This document shows, piece after piece, positions 34,978 through 43,948 of a stretch of DNA of 64,000 nt. Source of the DNA: Candidatus Rokuibacteriota bacterium (GTDB lineage: Bacteria; Methylomirabilota; Methylomirabilia; Rokubacteriales; CSP1-6); assembly GCA_003220435.1 (NCBI GenBank), contig QHSL01000073.1, forward strand, positions 1 to 64,000. The letters run 5' to 3'. Each line of letters begins with the position of its first letter. Positions within the stretch are counted from its first letter, which is position 1. Below the pieces are notes generated by a model. The model saw only the letters and a program-made list of their open reading frames with translations, ran no database searches and was not told the DNA's origin. The translations under genes were made by a program, and so were the position numbers.

Positions 34978-35508
34978 ATGGGATCTCAGAACGCTCGCGT
35001 CCAGGGTCGCCGCGCTCGCATCGCCTCGTCGCTCCATCTTCCGCTCCGCCGCCTGGCGCTGTGCCTCGACTGCGAGGTCTGCTTCGAGATCGGCGCGCCG
35101 TCCTGTCCGGCATGCGGCGGCGAGACCTGGGTGTTGCTCGCCCGGTTCCTCGACCAGGGGCCGCTGCGACTGATGCCGCAGTTCCATCCGTTTCCGAAGA
35201 GCTGGAATGAAAGCTCATTGCCGGTCGCCGACGCCGACCAGGTGGCCAAGCAGCTCCTGATCATCGCTCGCGACCGGCAGAAGCTCTACGAGTACACGAA
35301 GCGCGCCTTTGCCGGGAATCCCACGGTCGAGGTGGTCCTAGATCGCCGCCGTGGCGAGCGACGGGGCAGCGGCGAGCGCGCCGGCCAGCCCGACCGTCGC
35401 CGGGGCGATCGCCGGCTGGCCCTCGACATCGACAATCACCTCAAGGCCCTCGGCTGGGCCGTGATGCGGCTCGACGTCTTCAAGGCGCGCCGCACCTCCA
35501 TTCACTAG
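34978..35508 (+). CDS. Zinc-ribbon protein with VLDRR domain
   Basis: This 176-residue protein begins with a CxxC...CxxC zinc ribbon (CLDCEVCFEIGAPSCPACGGETW) and then a domain resembling the 80-residue protein at 5896-6138: LLIIARDRQKLYEY, VEVVLDRRRGERR, a basic DRRRGDRR linker and a hydrophobic end. It looks like a small metal-stabilised regulatory or nucleic-acid-binding protein. The role is unknown. The frame is open upstream to an earlier start at 34846, but that part (~44 residues) is poorly protein-like, so I prefer ATG 34978. Confidence 0.6.
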   Translation: MGSQNARVQGRRARIASSLHLPLRRLALCLDCEVCFEIGAPSCPACGGETWVLLARFLDQGPLRLMPQFHPFPKSWNESSLPVADADQVAKQLLIIARDRQKLYEYTKRAFAGNPTVEVVLDRRRGERRGSGERAGQPDRRRGDRRLALDIDNHLKALGWAVMRLDVFKARRTSIH

Positions 35509-35557
35509 CTCTCCGCCGCAGCGCCGGAGCCCCTTCCCTCCGCCGGCACCAACGTTC

Positions 35558-35586
35558 TTGACCTCGCAGCCCAAACGGCGTATGCC
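35558..35586 (+). promoter_or_regulatory. Candidate sigma-70 promoter of the D-aminoacylase-like gene
   Basis: TTGACC (35558-35563), a 17-base spacer and TATGCC (35581-35586) lie about 55 bases before the ATG at 35642. Confidence 0.45.
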
Positions 35587-35641
35587 TCCGCTCCAGGGAC
35601 CCTGTGCATCCGATGGTGCGATCCTCGAAAGGAGCGACGGC

Positions 35642-37333
35642 ATGACCTACGACCTGCTCATCAAGAACGGACGCGTCGTCGACGGCTCCGGCCGCCCCGC
35701 CTTCAACGGCGATGTCGCGGTGGCTGGAGGCAAGATCGTCGAGCTCGGGCGCCTGAGCGGCGCTGCGCGCCAGGTCATCGAGGCAGACGGGCGGGTCGTC
35801 TCGCCGGGCTTCGTGGACAACCACTGCCACTACGACGCCCAGGTCCTGTGGGATCCGCTGTGTACCTACTCCTGCCACCATGGCTCGACCACCGTCATCA
35901 TCGGCAATTGCTCGCTGGCGCTCGCCCCGGTGCGACCGGAGTCGCGCGAGCGGCTGGCCGGGATGCTCTCCTACGTCGAGGCGATCCCGATGGACGTGCT
36001 CAGCGCGGGCGTGCCGTGGACGTGGGAGACGTTCCCCGAGTACATGCGCGCGGTGGGGCAGAAGCTGGCGGTCAACGTCGGCACGCTGGTCGGCCACTCG
36101 GCGGTGCGGCTCTACGCGATGGGGGAGGAGTGCTCCGACCGTCCAGCCACCGACGCCGAGCTCGACACCATGCGGCGCGTGGTGCGCGAGTCCCTCGAGG
36201 CCGGCGCGCTCGGGCTCTCGATCACGCGGAACATGAACCACTTCGACATCGCGGGAAAGCGGATCCCGGCGGCCTGCGCCCCGGAGTCCGAGCTGTTCGC
36301 GCTGGCCGACGTCCTGCGCGAGGTCGGCACCGGCGTCATCCAGTGCGGCGGCGGCACCAACCCCGAGCTCAAGGACGGCCTCCTCAGCCGGATCTCCGAG
36401 GCGTCTGGCCGGCCCATCATGTACAACACGCTCCTCGAACAGGCGCGGCAGCCGGGGCGGTGGCGCACGCATCTCGAGCACGTCGAGAAGACGGTGCGGC
36501 AGGGCATCCGCGCGATCCCGCTCTGCAACCCCGGGAGCATCGTCCAGCGGTTCACGATGAAGAACTGCCAGGTGTTCCGCAGCATGCCCACCTGGCTGCC
36601 GATCCTGCAGGGTCCCGACGCGGAGAAGCTCCCCGCGTACCGCGACCCGCAGATCCGCGCGAAGCTTCGCGCCGAAGTCGACGCGCCACTGGGGCCGGAC
36701 GCGACCTTCTCCCAGCGCTGGGACCTGATGGTCGTCGAGGAGCCCAAGCTCGCGAAGAACCGCGGCCTCGCCGGAAAGCACATCGCGGAGCTCGCGAAGG
36801 CGCAGGGCAAGCACCCGCTCGACGCCTTCCTCGATCTCGCCGTCGAGGAGCAGCTGGATACGGTCTTCACCCTCGGCGAGATCAACACGGACACCGAGGC
36901 GGTGGCGCAGATCCTGGGAAGCCCCTACGCGATCGTCGGACTCACCGACGGGGGCGCCCACGTGCAGTTCCACTCGAACGTCAGCAACCCGACCCGCCTG
37001 CTCGGCTTCTGGGTGCGCGAGAAGAAGATCATGTCGCTCGAGCACGCCGTCCGCCGGCTCACCTTCGACTCGGCGACGGCCTTCGGCATCTACGACCGCG
37101 GGCTCGTGCAGCCGGGTATGGCGGCCGACCTCGTCGTGTTCGATCCCGACACCGTCTCCCCGGTCAAGGAAGACGTCGTCCACGATTTCCCGGCCAACGG
37201 CTGGCGGATGCGCGAGCTGGCCGAGGGCATCCACTACACGGTGGTGAACGGCGCGGTGCTGCTGGAGAAGGGTCAGCACACCGGCAACCTGCCGGGCCGC
37301 GTGCTGCACAACGCTCGCTACGCCGCCCACTAG
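35642..37333 (+). CDS. N-acyl-D-amino-acid deacylase-type amidohydrolase
   Basis: This 563-residue amidohydrolase is of the D-aminoacylase/dihydroorotase-like group. The start is ATG 35642 (MTYDLLIKNGRVVDGSG). The metal motif is FVDNHCHYDAQVLWDP (usual H-x-H-x-D), followed by TTVIIGNCSLALAP (Cys metal ligand of D-aminoacylases), GTLVGHSAVR, and C-terminal ARRLTFDSATAFG-like (here VRRLTFDSATAFG) with the final metal Asp in VGLTDGGAHVQFHS. It could hydrolyse N-acyl-D-amino acids or related cyclic amides. It is followed by a clear terminator. Confidence 0.88.
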   Translation: MTYDLLIKNGRVVDGSGRPAFNGDVAVAGGKIVELGRLSGAARQVIEADGRVVSPGFVDNHCHYDAQVLWDPLCTYSCHHGSTTVIIGNCSLALAPVRPESRERLAGMLSYVEAIPMDVLSAGVPWTWETFPEYMRAVGQKLAVNVGTLVGHSAVRLYAMGEECSDRPATDAELDTMRRVVRESLEAGALGLSITRNMNHFDIAGKRIPAACAPESELFALADVLREVGTGVIQCGGGTNPELKDGLLSRISEASGRPIMYNTLLEQARQPGRWRTHLEHVEKTVRQGIRAIPLCNPGSIVQRFTMKNCQVFRSMPTWLPILQGPDAEKLPAYRDPQIRAKLRAEVDAPLGPDATFSQRWDLMVVEEPKLAKNRGLAGKHIAELAKAQGKHPLDAFLDLAVEEQLDTVFTLGEINTDTEAVAQILGSPYAIVGLTDGGAHVQFHSNVSNPTRLLGFWVREKKIMSLEHAVRRLTFDSATAFGIYDRGLVQPGMAADLVVFDPDTVSPVKEDVVHDFPANGWRMRELAEGIHYTVVNGAVLLEKGQHTGNLPGRVLHNARYAAH

Positions 37334-37359
37334 CGGCGGCGCAAGGCTCTAGAAACACC

Positions 37360-37393
37360 GAGCGCCCCGGGTTCTCCGGGGCGCTCACATTTT
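37360..37393 (+). terminator. Rho-independent-type terminator
   Basis: GAGCGCCCCGG and CCGGGGCGCTC pair over 11 bases around GTTCT (37360-37386), followed by ACATTTT. It lies 27 bases after the amidohydrolase stop. The stem core GCGCCCCGG is the same as in the hairpin at 17812-17834. Confidence 0.75.
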
Positions 37394-37424
37394 CAGGAGC
37401 ATGACAATGCTCACGCTCCCATAG

Positions 37425-37871
37425 TTAATCTGGGATCTCGGCCTCGACGAGATGCGCAAGAAGGGTGAGTGATTCTTGCCAACCGAGACAGCAAGCCTCG
37501 GGTGGAATGACCTCCGGCAGCCCTTCCTGCACGATGCTCAACTCAGTCCCGCAGGACACCTTCTTCAAGCTGATCGTCGTCTGCATCTCACCAGGCAGGT
37601 TCGGGTCGTCGAATCTATCGGTGTGGCGAATGCGTTCGTGTGGCACCAGTTCGAGGTATTTTCCGCCGAAGCTGTGACTGCGGCCGGTGGTGAAATTCGT
37701 GAACGACATCTTGTACGTGCCACCAACTTTGGCGTCCATATGGTGCACCTTGCCCGTGAACCCGTTCGGCGGGAGCCATTTGGCCATCGCATCCGCGTCG
37801 AGAAACGCCCGGTAGATCCTCTCGGGCGTCGCACGCAGCACGCGGTGAAATCGGACGCTGTTGGTCGGCAT
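37425..37871 (-). CDS. SRPBCC/AHSA1 domain protein
   Basis: This 148-residue protein is of the START/Bet v1-like AHSA1 group: VRFHRVLRATPERIYRAFLDADAMAKWLPP at the N-terminus, FTNFTTGRSHSFGGKYLELVPHERIRHTDRF in the middle and CCLGWQESLTLLAHLVEAEIP at the end. Members bind small hydrophobic ligands or act as stress proteins, often under ArsR control. No regulator lies next to it here. ATG 37871 is preceded by AAAGGAG. Confidence 0.87.
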   Translation of the reverse strand: MPTNSVRFHRVLRATPERIYRAFLDADAMAKWLPPNGFTGKVHHMDAKVGGTYKMSFTNFTTGRSHSFGGKYLELVPHERIRHTDRFDDPNLPGEMQTTISLKKVSCGTELSIVQEGLPEVIPPEACCLGWQESLTLLAHLVEAEIPD

Positions 37872-38092
37872 TATCGGCTCCTTTCGTTTCGTTGGCGCGT
37901 TCGTCAGCACTCCGAAGGCGATAGAGGTGTCACGCCCTCTGTGGTCAAGCGCCAGCGTCAGCCGCGCACGCCACGCGCAGCGCGAATACATCGGCTCGAG
38001 CGCCCGTGGGGCGGCTCATCGTGACTATGCCCGCGATCGCCTTGCCGGAAATCCGTACGACCGGGGTTCTGGGGCCCCAGGCAGGCTTTCCC

Positions 38093-39019
38093 TTACCGGG
38101 CGGCCGCGACCGCGGCCGACGACGACGCCAACGCCGCTTGCAGGAACGCGGGGTCGAAGATCCGATCGGCCATCACCTGGCAGCGCTTCATCAGCCGGTG
38201 CTCGTCGGGGCGGTAGTCGGGAATCGCGTTGTGCAGCGTGCCGAGGTGATCCCACACCAGCACGTCGTGCTCGGTCCAGTGGTGGGTGAACTGATACTTC
38301 GGCTGCAACTGATGCGCGAACAAGGTCTCCAGCACCCGATCGCTCTCCGCCTCGTCGAGCTCGTTGATGCGGATCGCGTAGCCGGGATTGCAGTAGAGCA
38401 CGCGCTTACCGGTGATCGGATGCGTCAAGAACACGGGATGAACGGACGGCGGTCGCCGGCGGCGCTGCTCCGGGGACAGCGGCGCGCGCAGGCTGCCCGG
38501 GCGCACGCGCATCTTTTCCCAGAACTTGTTGAAGTCGTGGGTCGCGGTCATGCCGTCGAGGCGCGCCCGGAGCGCCGGATCGAGATCTTCGTAGGCCGCT
38601 TGCGTGTTGACGAACATCGTGTCGCCGAGCACGCGCCCGTCGCGGCGCGGCACCTTGACGGCGTAGAGCACGTTCAGGAAACCGATCGTCTCGTTGTAGG
38701 ACATATCGGTGTGCCAGTCCTGGCCCGCGTCGGTGATCCCGATCGGCTCGCCGTTCTCGATGATGTTCGAGAGGTAGCCGACCTCCGGCATCCCGGGCTC
38801 GTGGTGCCGGCCGGTCAGCGTGGCCTGGATCACCCCGAAGCGTCGCGAGAAATCTCGGAGCTGGACGGCCTCGAGCTTTTGATCCGGAAATCTCAGGACC
38901 CCGTGGCGGCCGAGCGCCCGCAAGATCGTCGCGAAGTCCGTGTCGCTCAAGGGCCTCGCGAGATCCATTCCCCGGATGGTCGCTCCCAGGATCTGCCCAC
39001 TCGGCTCGATCGCCGTCAT
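38093..39019 (-). CDS. TauD/TfdA-family 2-oxoglutarate dioxygenase
   Basis: This 308-residue Fe(II)/2-oxoglutarate-dependent dioxygenase has the iron triad H-x-D in GQDWHTDMSYNETIGFLNVL and a distal His in DHLGTLHNAIPDYRPDEHRL, with the 2-oxoglutarate-binding Arg in RLMKRCQV. The N-terminal GATIRGMDLARPLSD and GVLRFPDQKL fit the TauD family. Family members oxidise taurine, sulfonates, herbicides or amino acids. It is divergent from the alcohol dehydrogenase, and the 69-base gap contains TATAAT on its strand (39050-39045). Confidence 0.9.
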   Translation of the reverse strand: MTAIEPSGQILGATIRGMDLARPLSDTDFATILRALGRHGVLRFPDQKLEAVQLRDFSRRFGVIQATLTGRHHEPGMPEVGYLSNIIENGEPIGITDAGQDWHTDMSYNETIGFLNVLYAVKVPRRDGRVLGDTMFVNTQAAYEDLDPALRARLDGMTATHDFNKFWEKMRVRPGSLRAPLSPEQRRRRPPSVHPVFLTHPITGKRVLYCNPGYAIRINELDEAESDRVLETLFAHQLQPKYQFTHHWTEHDVLVWDHLGTLHNAIPDYRPDEHRLMKRCQVMADRIFDPAFLQAALASSSAAVAAAR

Positions 39020-39088
39020 CTCCCCCTCCTCGTCGCTCGCTCGGATTATACTGCGCCCGGTTCGCTAGCGAGGAGGAGGACACCCGAT

Positions 39089-40186
39089 ATGGAGATCAAG
39101 GCCGCGGTCTTTCGGAAGGTGCACGAGCCGCTCACGATCGAATCGATCGACATCGACAAGCCGTGGGGCCGCGAAGTTCTCGTGCGCACGGCGGCGACGG
39201 GCGTCTGCCACAGCGACCTGCACGTCGTCGACGGCGACGGCCGGTTCCCGCTCGACCGGCCGATCGTGCTGGGGCACGAGGGCGCCGGCGTCGTCGAGGC
39301 GGTGGGTGCGGACGTCACCACCGTTCGGCCGGGAGATCACGTGGTCGCGTGCCTGTCCGGCTTCTGCGGCAACTGCGTGCAGTGCCTGAGCGGTCATCCC
39401 AACCTCTGCGTCGGCGGTATCGTCACCCGCCCCGACTCGGCGGCGCCGCGGCTCTCGCAGCGCGGGCAGGGGTTCCGGCAGTTCATCGGCATCAGCAGCT
39501 ACGCCGAGCGCATGCTGCTGCACGAGAACTCGATCGTGAAGATCGACCCCGCGCTGCCGCTCGACCGCGCGGCGCTGGTGGGTTGCGGGGTGCTCACCGG
39601 CGTGGGCGCGGCGCTGCGGTCCTCCGGGCTGCAGGCGGGACAGACCGTCGCGGTGTTCGGCTGCGGCGGCGTCGGGCTGGCGATCGTCCAGGGCGCGCGC
39701 ATCGGCGGCGCCCGGCAGATCATCGGCGTCGACATGTTCGAGTCGAAGGCGGAGATGGCCAAGCGCGTCGGCGCGACCCACTTCGTCAACAGCAAGAAGG
39801 ACGATCCGGTCAAGGCGATCCGCGCGCTCACCGGTGGCGCCGGCGTGGACCACGCCTTCGAGGCCGTGGGCAACACGACGCTGGTGCGCCAGGCCATCGA
39901 GAGCCTGGCCATCCGCGGCACCGCGACCATCGTCGGCGTGCTGCCGCCCGACGCGAAGATCGAGTTCCCGTGGATGGCGATCCGCCCGGAGTGTCGCGTG
40001 CAGACCTCGCGGATGGGCAGCAACCAGTTCCGCACGGACATTCCGCTCTATCTGGAGTTCTACCGCCAGGGCCGGCTGCTGCTCGACGAGATGGTGACGC
40101 GTCGCGGACGGCTCGACGACATCAACGAAGCTTTCCGCGCGATGAAGGCCGGCGAGGTCGCGCGAACCGTTTTGACATTCAACTGA
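39089..40186 (+). CDS. Zinc-dependent alcohol dehydrogenase (class III-like MDR)
   Basis: This 365-residue medium-chain dehydrogenase has the catalytic zinc site TGVCHSDLHVVDGD with GHEGAGVVEAVG, and the structural zinc cluster FCGNCVQCLSGHPNLC. The coenzyme site is VAVFGCGGVGLAIVQGARIGGA with VDMFESK (Asp, so NAD is preferred). Its size and C-terminal layout fit class III-type alcohol/formaldehyde dehydrogenases and mycothiol-like relatives. The start is ATG 39089 behind GAGGAGGAGG. Confidence 0.92.
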   Translation: MEIKAAVFRKVHEPLTIESIDIDKPWGREVLVRTAATGVCHSDLHVVDGDGRFPLDRPIVLGHEGAGVVEAVGADVTTVRPGDHVVACLSGFCGNCVQCLSGHPNLCVGGIVTRPDSAAPRLSQRGQGFRQFIGISSYAERMLLHENSIVKIDPALPLDRAALVGCGVLTGVGAALRSSGLQAGQTVAVFGCGGVGLAIVQGARIGGARQIIGVDMFESKAEMAKRVGATHFVNSKKDDPVKAIRALTGGAGVDHAFEAVGNTTLVRQAIESLAIRGTATIVGVLPPDAKIEFPWMAIRPECRVQTSRMGSNQFRTDIPLYLEFYRQGRLLLDEMVTRRGRLDDINEAFRAMKAGEVARTVLTFN

Positions 40187-40214
40187 GCGGACCTCGCTGG
40201 GGAGGCGCGGACAG

Positions 40215-40490
40215 ATGACGCCAGGGCGACTCCTTCCCGCTCGCGAGCTTCTCGGCGAGCTGCTCCTCGAGCTGAAGCGACCCGCCGAAGCGCTCAGGGA
40301 GTTCGAGTCCTCGCAACAGCGCGAGCCCGGTCGGTTCCGCGGTATGTACGGCGTGGCGCAGGCGGCCGCGCAGGGCGGCGACATCGCAAAAGCGAAGCGT
40401 TTCTTTGCCAAGCTCGTCGACGGCGCTGGCCAGGGCACCGGGCGGCCTGAACTGGCCAAGGCCCGCGAATTCCTGGCCGCAAATCCGTAA
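40215..40490 (+). CDS. TPR fragment-like small protein
   Basis: This 91-residue protein consists of about two TPR helix pairs (LLPARELLGELLLELKRPAEALREFESS and GRFRGMYGVAQAAAQGGDIAKAKRFF). Similar segments normally form the C-terminal end of longer tetratricopeptide proteins. No upstream TPR sequence precedes it here; the alcohol dehydrogenase ends 28 bases before. It is either a free-standing mini-TPR protein or the surviving end of a deleted larger gene. Confidence 0.55.
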   Translation: MTPGRLLPARELLGELLLELKRPAEALREFESSQQREPGRFRGMYGVAQAAAQGGDIAKAKRFFAKLVDGAGQGTGRPELAKAREFLAANP

Positions 40491-40545
40491 CCGGGGCCTC
40501 TCGACGTGTTCGATGGGCCGCCCCGAGAACTGGAGTAGCCGGATC

Positions 40546-41592
40546 ATGATCGTCGACATGCACGCGCACATCATCCCGGAGACTTTCCCGCCCGCCGGGT
40601 CGCGGCCGAGTGCGTGGACGTGGCCGTCGATGGACCACTTCGAGGCCGGGCGGGCGCGCGTGATGATCGGCGGCGAGAACTACCGCACCGTCCACGACGG
40701 CAACTGGAACGTCGACCGCCGGCTGCGCGACATGCGGGCGCACGGCGCCGATGTGCAGGTGATCTCTCCGATGCCCGAGCTGTGCGCGTACTGGTTCACG
40801 CCCGCCGACGCGCTCGACTTCTGCCGCTACACCAACGACGTGGTCGCCCGCATGTGCGCGGCCGCGCCCGGCCGGTTCGTCGGGCTCGGGATCGTGCCGC
40901 TCCAGGATCCCGCTCTCGCCGCCAAGGAGCTGGCGCGCATTCAGACGCTCGGGTTCCCCGGCATCGAGCTCGGGTCGAACGTCGACGGCAAGTCGCTCGG
41001 CATGGCCCAGTTCCAGCCGTTTTTCCAGGAAGCGGAGCGCCTCGGCGTGGCGATCTTCGTCCACGCGCTCCGTCCCACGATGATGGACCGCTTCCCCACG
41101 AAGGCTCCGTTCAACCCGATCGGCTATCCGACCGACACGTGCTTGACCATCGCGTCGATGATCGACGGCGGGACCGCCGAGAAGTGCCCGGGGCTCCGGA
41201 TCGCGTTCAGCCACGGCGGCGGCACATTCCCGTTCCTGCTGCCGCGCTACAACCATCACTGGAGCGGGACCTGGAACGAGGAGGCGCCCGGCCCGGGCCG
41301 CGGCGCCGGGGCGGCCGGGGCGCTGCCGCGCTCGCCCGCCGAGTACGCGTGCCGCTTCTACTACGACACGCTGCTTTTCGACCGGCGCGCGCTTCGCTAT
41401 CTGATCGACATGATCGGGGCCCGGCAGATCCTCGTCGGCACGGACTATCCCTACATGGCGCCGGAGCAGCCGGTGGACAAGACGCTGCGCACGCTGGGTC
41501 TCCCAGCCGACGTCCACGAGGACATCACCTGGAACAACTGCTTCCGCTTCCTCGGGATCAATGCACCGACCCTGACGAGTAGACAGGGGTGA
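40546..41592 (+). CDS. ACMSD-like amidohydrolase (amidohydrolase_2)
   Basis: This 348-residue TIM-barrel metal enzyme of the amidohydrolase_2 family includes ACMSD and OH-DDVA-type decarboxylases. Metal ligands read VDMHAHIIPE (H-x-H), FVHALRPTM (His), AFSHGGGTFPF (His) and VGTDYPYMAPE (Asp). The family catalyses non-oxidative decarboxylation or hydrolysis in aromatic and amino acid degradation. Its last four bases overlap the GTG of the hydroxy-acid oxidase gene. Confidence 0.87.
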   Translation: MIVDMHAHIIPETFPPAGSRPSAWTWPSMDHFEAGRARVMIGGENYRTVHDGNWNVDRRLRDMRAHGADVQVISPMPELCAYWFTPADALDFCRYTNDVVARMCAAAPGRFVGLGIVPLQDPALAAKELARIQTLGFPGIELGSNVDGKSLGMAQFQPFFQEAERLGVAIFVHALRPTMMDRFPTKAPFNPIGYPTDTCLTIASMIDGGTAEKCPGLRIAFSHGGGTFPFLLPRYNHHWSGTWNEEAPGPGRGAGAAGALPRSPAEYACRFYYDTLLFDRRALRYLIDMIGARQILVGTDYPYMAPEQPVDKTLRTLGLPADVHEDITWNNCFRFLGINAPTLTSRQG

Positions 41593-42731
41593 ATCGCCGA
41601 GAGCTCCTCACATCCCTCGCGGTCGCGCTCGGCCCCGTGCCGTGGCTCGCGTGCCCGACCGTGGCGCGCGCGCAGGGCGCGCAAGTCGGCGGAACCACGC
41701 CGCCCGTCAACGTCCTCGAGTTCGAGCCGATGGCACGCCAGCGTCTGTCTCGTTCCGTCTGGGACTACATCTCCCAGGGCGCGGCGGACGAGATCACGCT
41801 TCGCCGGAACCGCGAGGCGTTCGACGCGCTCCGGCTGAGACCGCGCGTGCTCACCGACGTGAGCAAGCTCGACACCCGGCTCGAGCTCCTCGGCCAGAAG
41901 CTCGACTTCCCGATCCTGCTCGCCCCGGTCGCCGCGCAGGGGCGCATCCACAGCGGCGCCGAGCCGGAAGCCGCGCGCGGCGCCAGCGCGGCCGGCGCCA
42001 CGTTCATCATCAGCACGTTCTCGACCACGCGGCTCGAGGACATCGCCCGCGCGGCGCGTGGGCGCGCCTGGTTCCAGCTCTACGTCAATCGCGATCGCGG
42101 CGCCACCCGCGATCTGGTGCAGCGCGCCGAGGTGGCGGGCTGCACGGCGCTCCTGATCACCGTCGACACGCCGGTCAACCCGATGCGCGATCGCGAGAAA
42201 CGGTTGGGGGTCCAACGTCCGTACACCGGGCAGTCAAGCGGGGGCCGGGTCAGTCCCATCTACTCCGACGCCCTCGAGCCGACGTTGACGTGGGAGACCG
42301 TGGCCTGGATCCGCTCGTTCGCGAAGACGCCCGTGCTCCTCAAGGGCATCCTCGACCCGGACGACGCCCGCCGCGCCGCGAGCGAAGGGCTGGCCGGCGT
42401 CGTGGTCTCCAATCACGGTGGGCGCAACCTCGACACGACGCCGGCGACGATCGACGCGCTTCCTCCGATCATCGAGGCCGCGCAAGGGCGCCTGACGATC
42501 CTGCTCGACGGGGGCATCCGTCGGGGGACCGACGTCGTCAAGGCCATCGCGCTCGGCGCGCATGCCGTCCTGATCGGCCGGCCTTACGTGTGGGGCCTCG
42601 CCGTGGATGGCGCCGCCGGCGTCCAGCGCGTGATCGATATTCTGCGAGACGAGCTCGAGGCCGCCATGGCCCTCTGCGGCGCGCCGAGCCTCGACCGGAT
42701 CAATCGCCAGCTCGTGTGGCCCGAACGCTGA
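41589..42731 (+). CDS. FMN-dependent alpha-hydroxy-acid oxidase with export signal
   Basis: This 380-residue protein is of the lactate/glycolate oxidase family. Active-site marks are YISQGAADEITLRRN, LLAPVAAQGRIHSGAEPEAA, FQLYVNRDRG, TVDTPVNPMRDRE and VVSNHGGRNLD (catalytic His) with DGGIRRGTDVVKAIALGA (FMN phosphate site). Unusually for the family it begins with NRRELLTSLAVALG...ARAQGAQ, a short twin-arginine-like signal with a cleavage box. It may therefore work in the periplasm. The GTG start overlaps the preceding stop, so the two are translationally coupled. Confidence 0.88.
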   Translation: MNRRELLTSLAVALGPVPWLACPTVARAQGAQVGGTTPPVNVLEFEPMARQRLSRSVWDYISQGAADEITLRRNREAFDALRLRPRVLTDVSKLDTRLELLGQKLDFPILLAPVAAQGRIHSGAEPEAARGASAAGATFIISTFSTTRLEDIARAARGRAWFQLYVNRDRGATRDLVQRAEVAGCTALLITVDTPVNPMRDREKRLGVQRPYTGQSSGGRVSPIYSDALEPTLTWETVAWIRSFAKTPVLLKGILDPDDARRAASEGLAGVVVSNHGGRNLDTTPATIDALPPIIEAAQGRLTILLDGGIRRGTDVVKAIALGAHAVLIGRPYVWGLAVDGAAGVQRVIDILRDELEAAMALCGAPSLDRINRQLVWPER

Positions 42732-42771
42732 CGTTCGCCCACGCGTCTGTCGTCCACCCAGGAGGGAGCCA

Positions 42772-43941
42772 ATGCTGAGAGTCACCGGCGATCTGATGTT
42801 GCCGACCGCCATCACTGGCTCGTACCCGCGGCCACTCTGGTTCACCGAGAGCCTGCACGGGCGCTCGTTCAAGTCGGCGATGGGCGAGTCGATTTTCCGC
42901 GAGCAGTACCTCGACGCGGTCGCGTGCGTGATCAACGCCCAGGAGGCCGCGGGGCTCGACATCGTCACCGACGGCGACAGCCGGTTCGATCTGGCCGTCG
43001 GCGGCAAGTCGTGGTTCTTCTACCCGATCGAGCGGCTCGGCGGCGTCGAAGGCCATCGCGACACCTCGCGCGGCTGGATGCAGCGCCATGGTCTGCGTCC
43101 GGGCCGCATCCTCTGGGAAGTTCAGGAGGCCTATCAGCCCGGCGTCGTCAGGAACAAGCTCACGCGCGGCCCCCTCGAGTACACGGCACTCTGGAAGGTG
43201 GCCCAACGGCTGACCGATCGGCCCGTGAAGTTCGGCGCGATCTGCGCGCCGGCCCTCGCCAGCATGCTCTGGGACGAGCACTACCGCGACGACAAGACGC
43301 TGATCTACGAGCTGTGCGACATCATGAACGCCGAGTTCCGCGAGCTGGCCGCCGCCGGCTGTCCGCTGATCCAGGTCGAGGAGCCGCCGCACCACGGCCG
43401 GACCACGCGGCCGGACTGTACCGACGCCGACCTCGAGTTCCTGACCGAAGCGTTCAATCGCCAGCTCGTCGGCGTCGACACCGAGATCTGGGTGCACACC
43501 TGCTGGGGGAACCCGAACCAGCAGCGCGTCTACTGGGAGCCGCCCAGCTACGAGCGGGCGCTGCCGTACTTGCTGCAGCTCGACGGCGACGTGATCACGT
43601 TCGAGTGCGCCAGCACCGATGGAAAGGATCTCCCGCTCTTCGCCAAGTACCGCACCGACAAGAAGATCGCGATCGGCGTGGTGAATCACTGCAACACGGT
43701 CGTCGAGCCGCCCGAGTACGTGGCCGGGCTCATCCGGAAGGCGCTCGAGTACATCCCGCCCGAGCGGCTCGTGATCACGACCGACTGCGGCTTCGGCCGC
43801 GAAGGCCTGAGCCGCCGGATCGCCTATTACAAGTGCGTCGCGCTCGTCGAGGGCACGAACATCGTCCGCCGCGAGCTCGGACTGCCCCAGGCGCGCGTGC
43901 GCGCCGCCGACCCGCGACTCTGGTTCGCCGGCGGGCCGTAG
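42772..43941 (+). CDS. MetE-like zinc-dependent methyl/alkyl transferase family protein
   Basis: This 389-residue stand-alone MetE-type barrel has TAITGSYPRPLWF at the start (family (T)GSxPR). Zinc-site elements are WVHTCWGNPNQQ (His, Cys) and TTDCGFGREGLSRR (Cys). The layout also fits epoxyalkane:coenzyme M transferase-like and core-MetE proteins, so the acceptor is open. It differs clearly from the paralogue at 9538-10686. ATG 42772 follows AGGAGGGAG. Confidence 0.85.
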   Translation: MLRVTGDLMLPTAITGSYPRPLWFTESLHGRSFKSAMGESIFREQYLDAVACVINAQEAAGLDIVTDGDSRFDLAVGGKSWFFYPIERLGGVEGHRDTSRGWMQRHGLRPGRILWEVQEAYQPGVVRNKLTRGPLEYTALWKVAQRLTDRPVKFGAICAPALASMLWDEHYRDDKTLIYELCDIMNAEFRELAAAGCPLIQVEEPPHHGRTTRPDCTDADLEFLTEAFNRQLVGVDTEIWVHTCWGNPNQQRVYWEPPSYERALPYLLQLDGDVITFECASTDGKDLPLFAKYRTDKKIAIGVVNHCNTVVEPPEYVAGLIRKALEYIPPERLVITTDCGFGREGLSRRIAYYKCVALVEGTNIVRRELGLPQARVRAADPRLWFAGGP

Positions 43942-43948
43942 TGCGCGC

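Noticed and set aside
39041-39052. Overlapping -10 sites between tauD-like and alcohol dehydrogenase genes
   Set aside because: TATAAT (minus) and TATACT (plus) overlap in the gap, but neither has a convincing -35, so I mention it only with the TauD entry.
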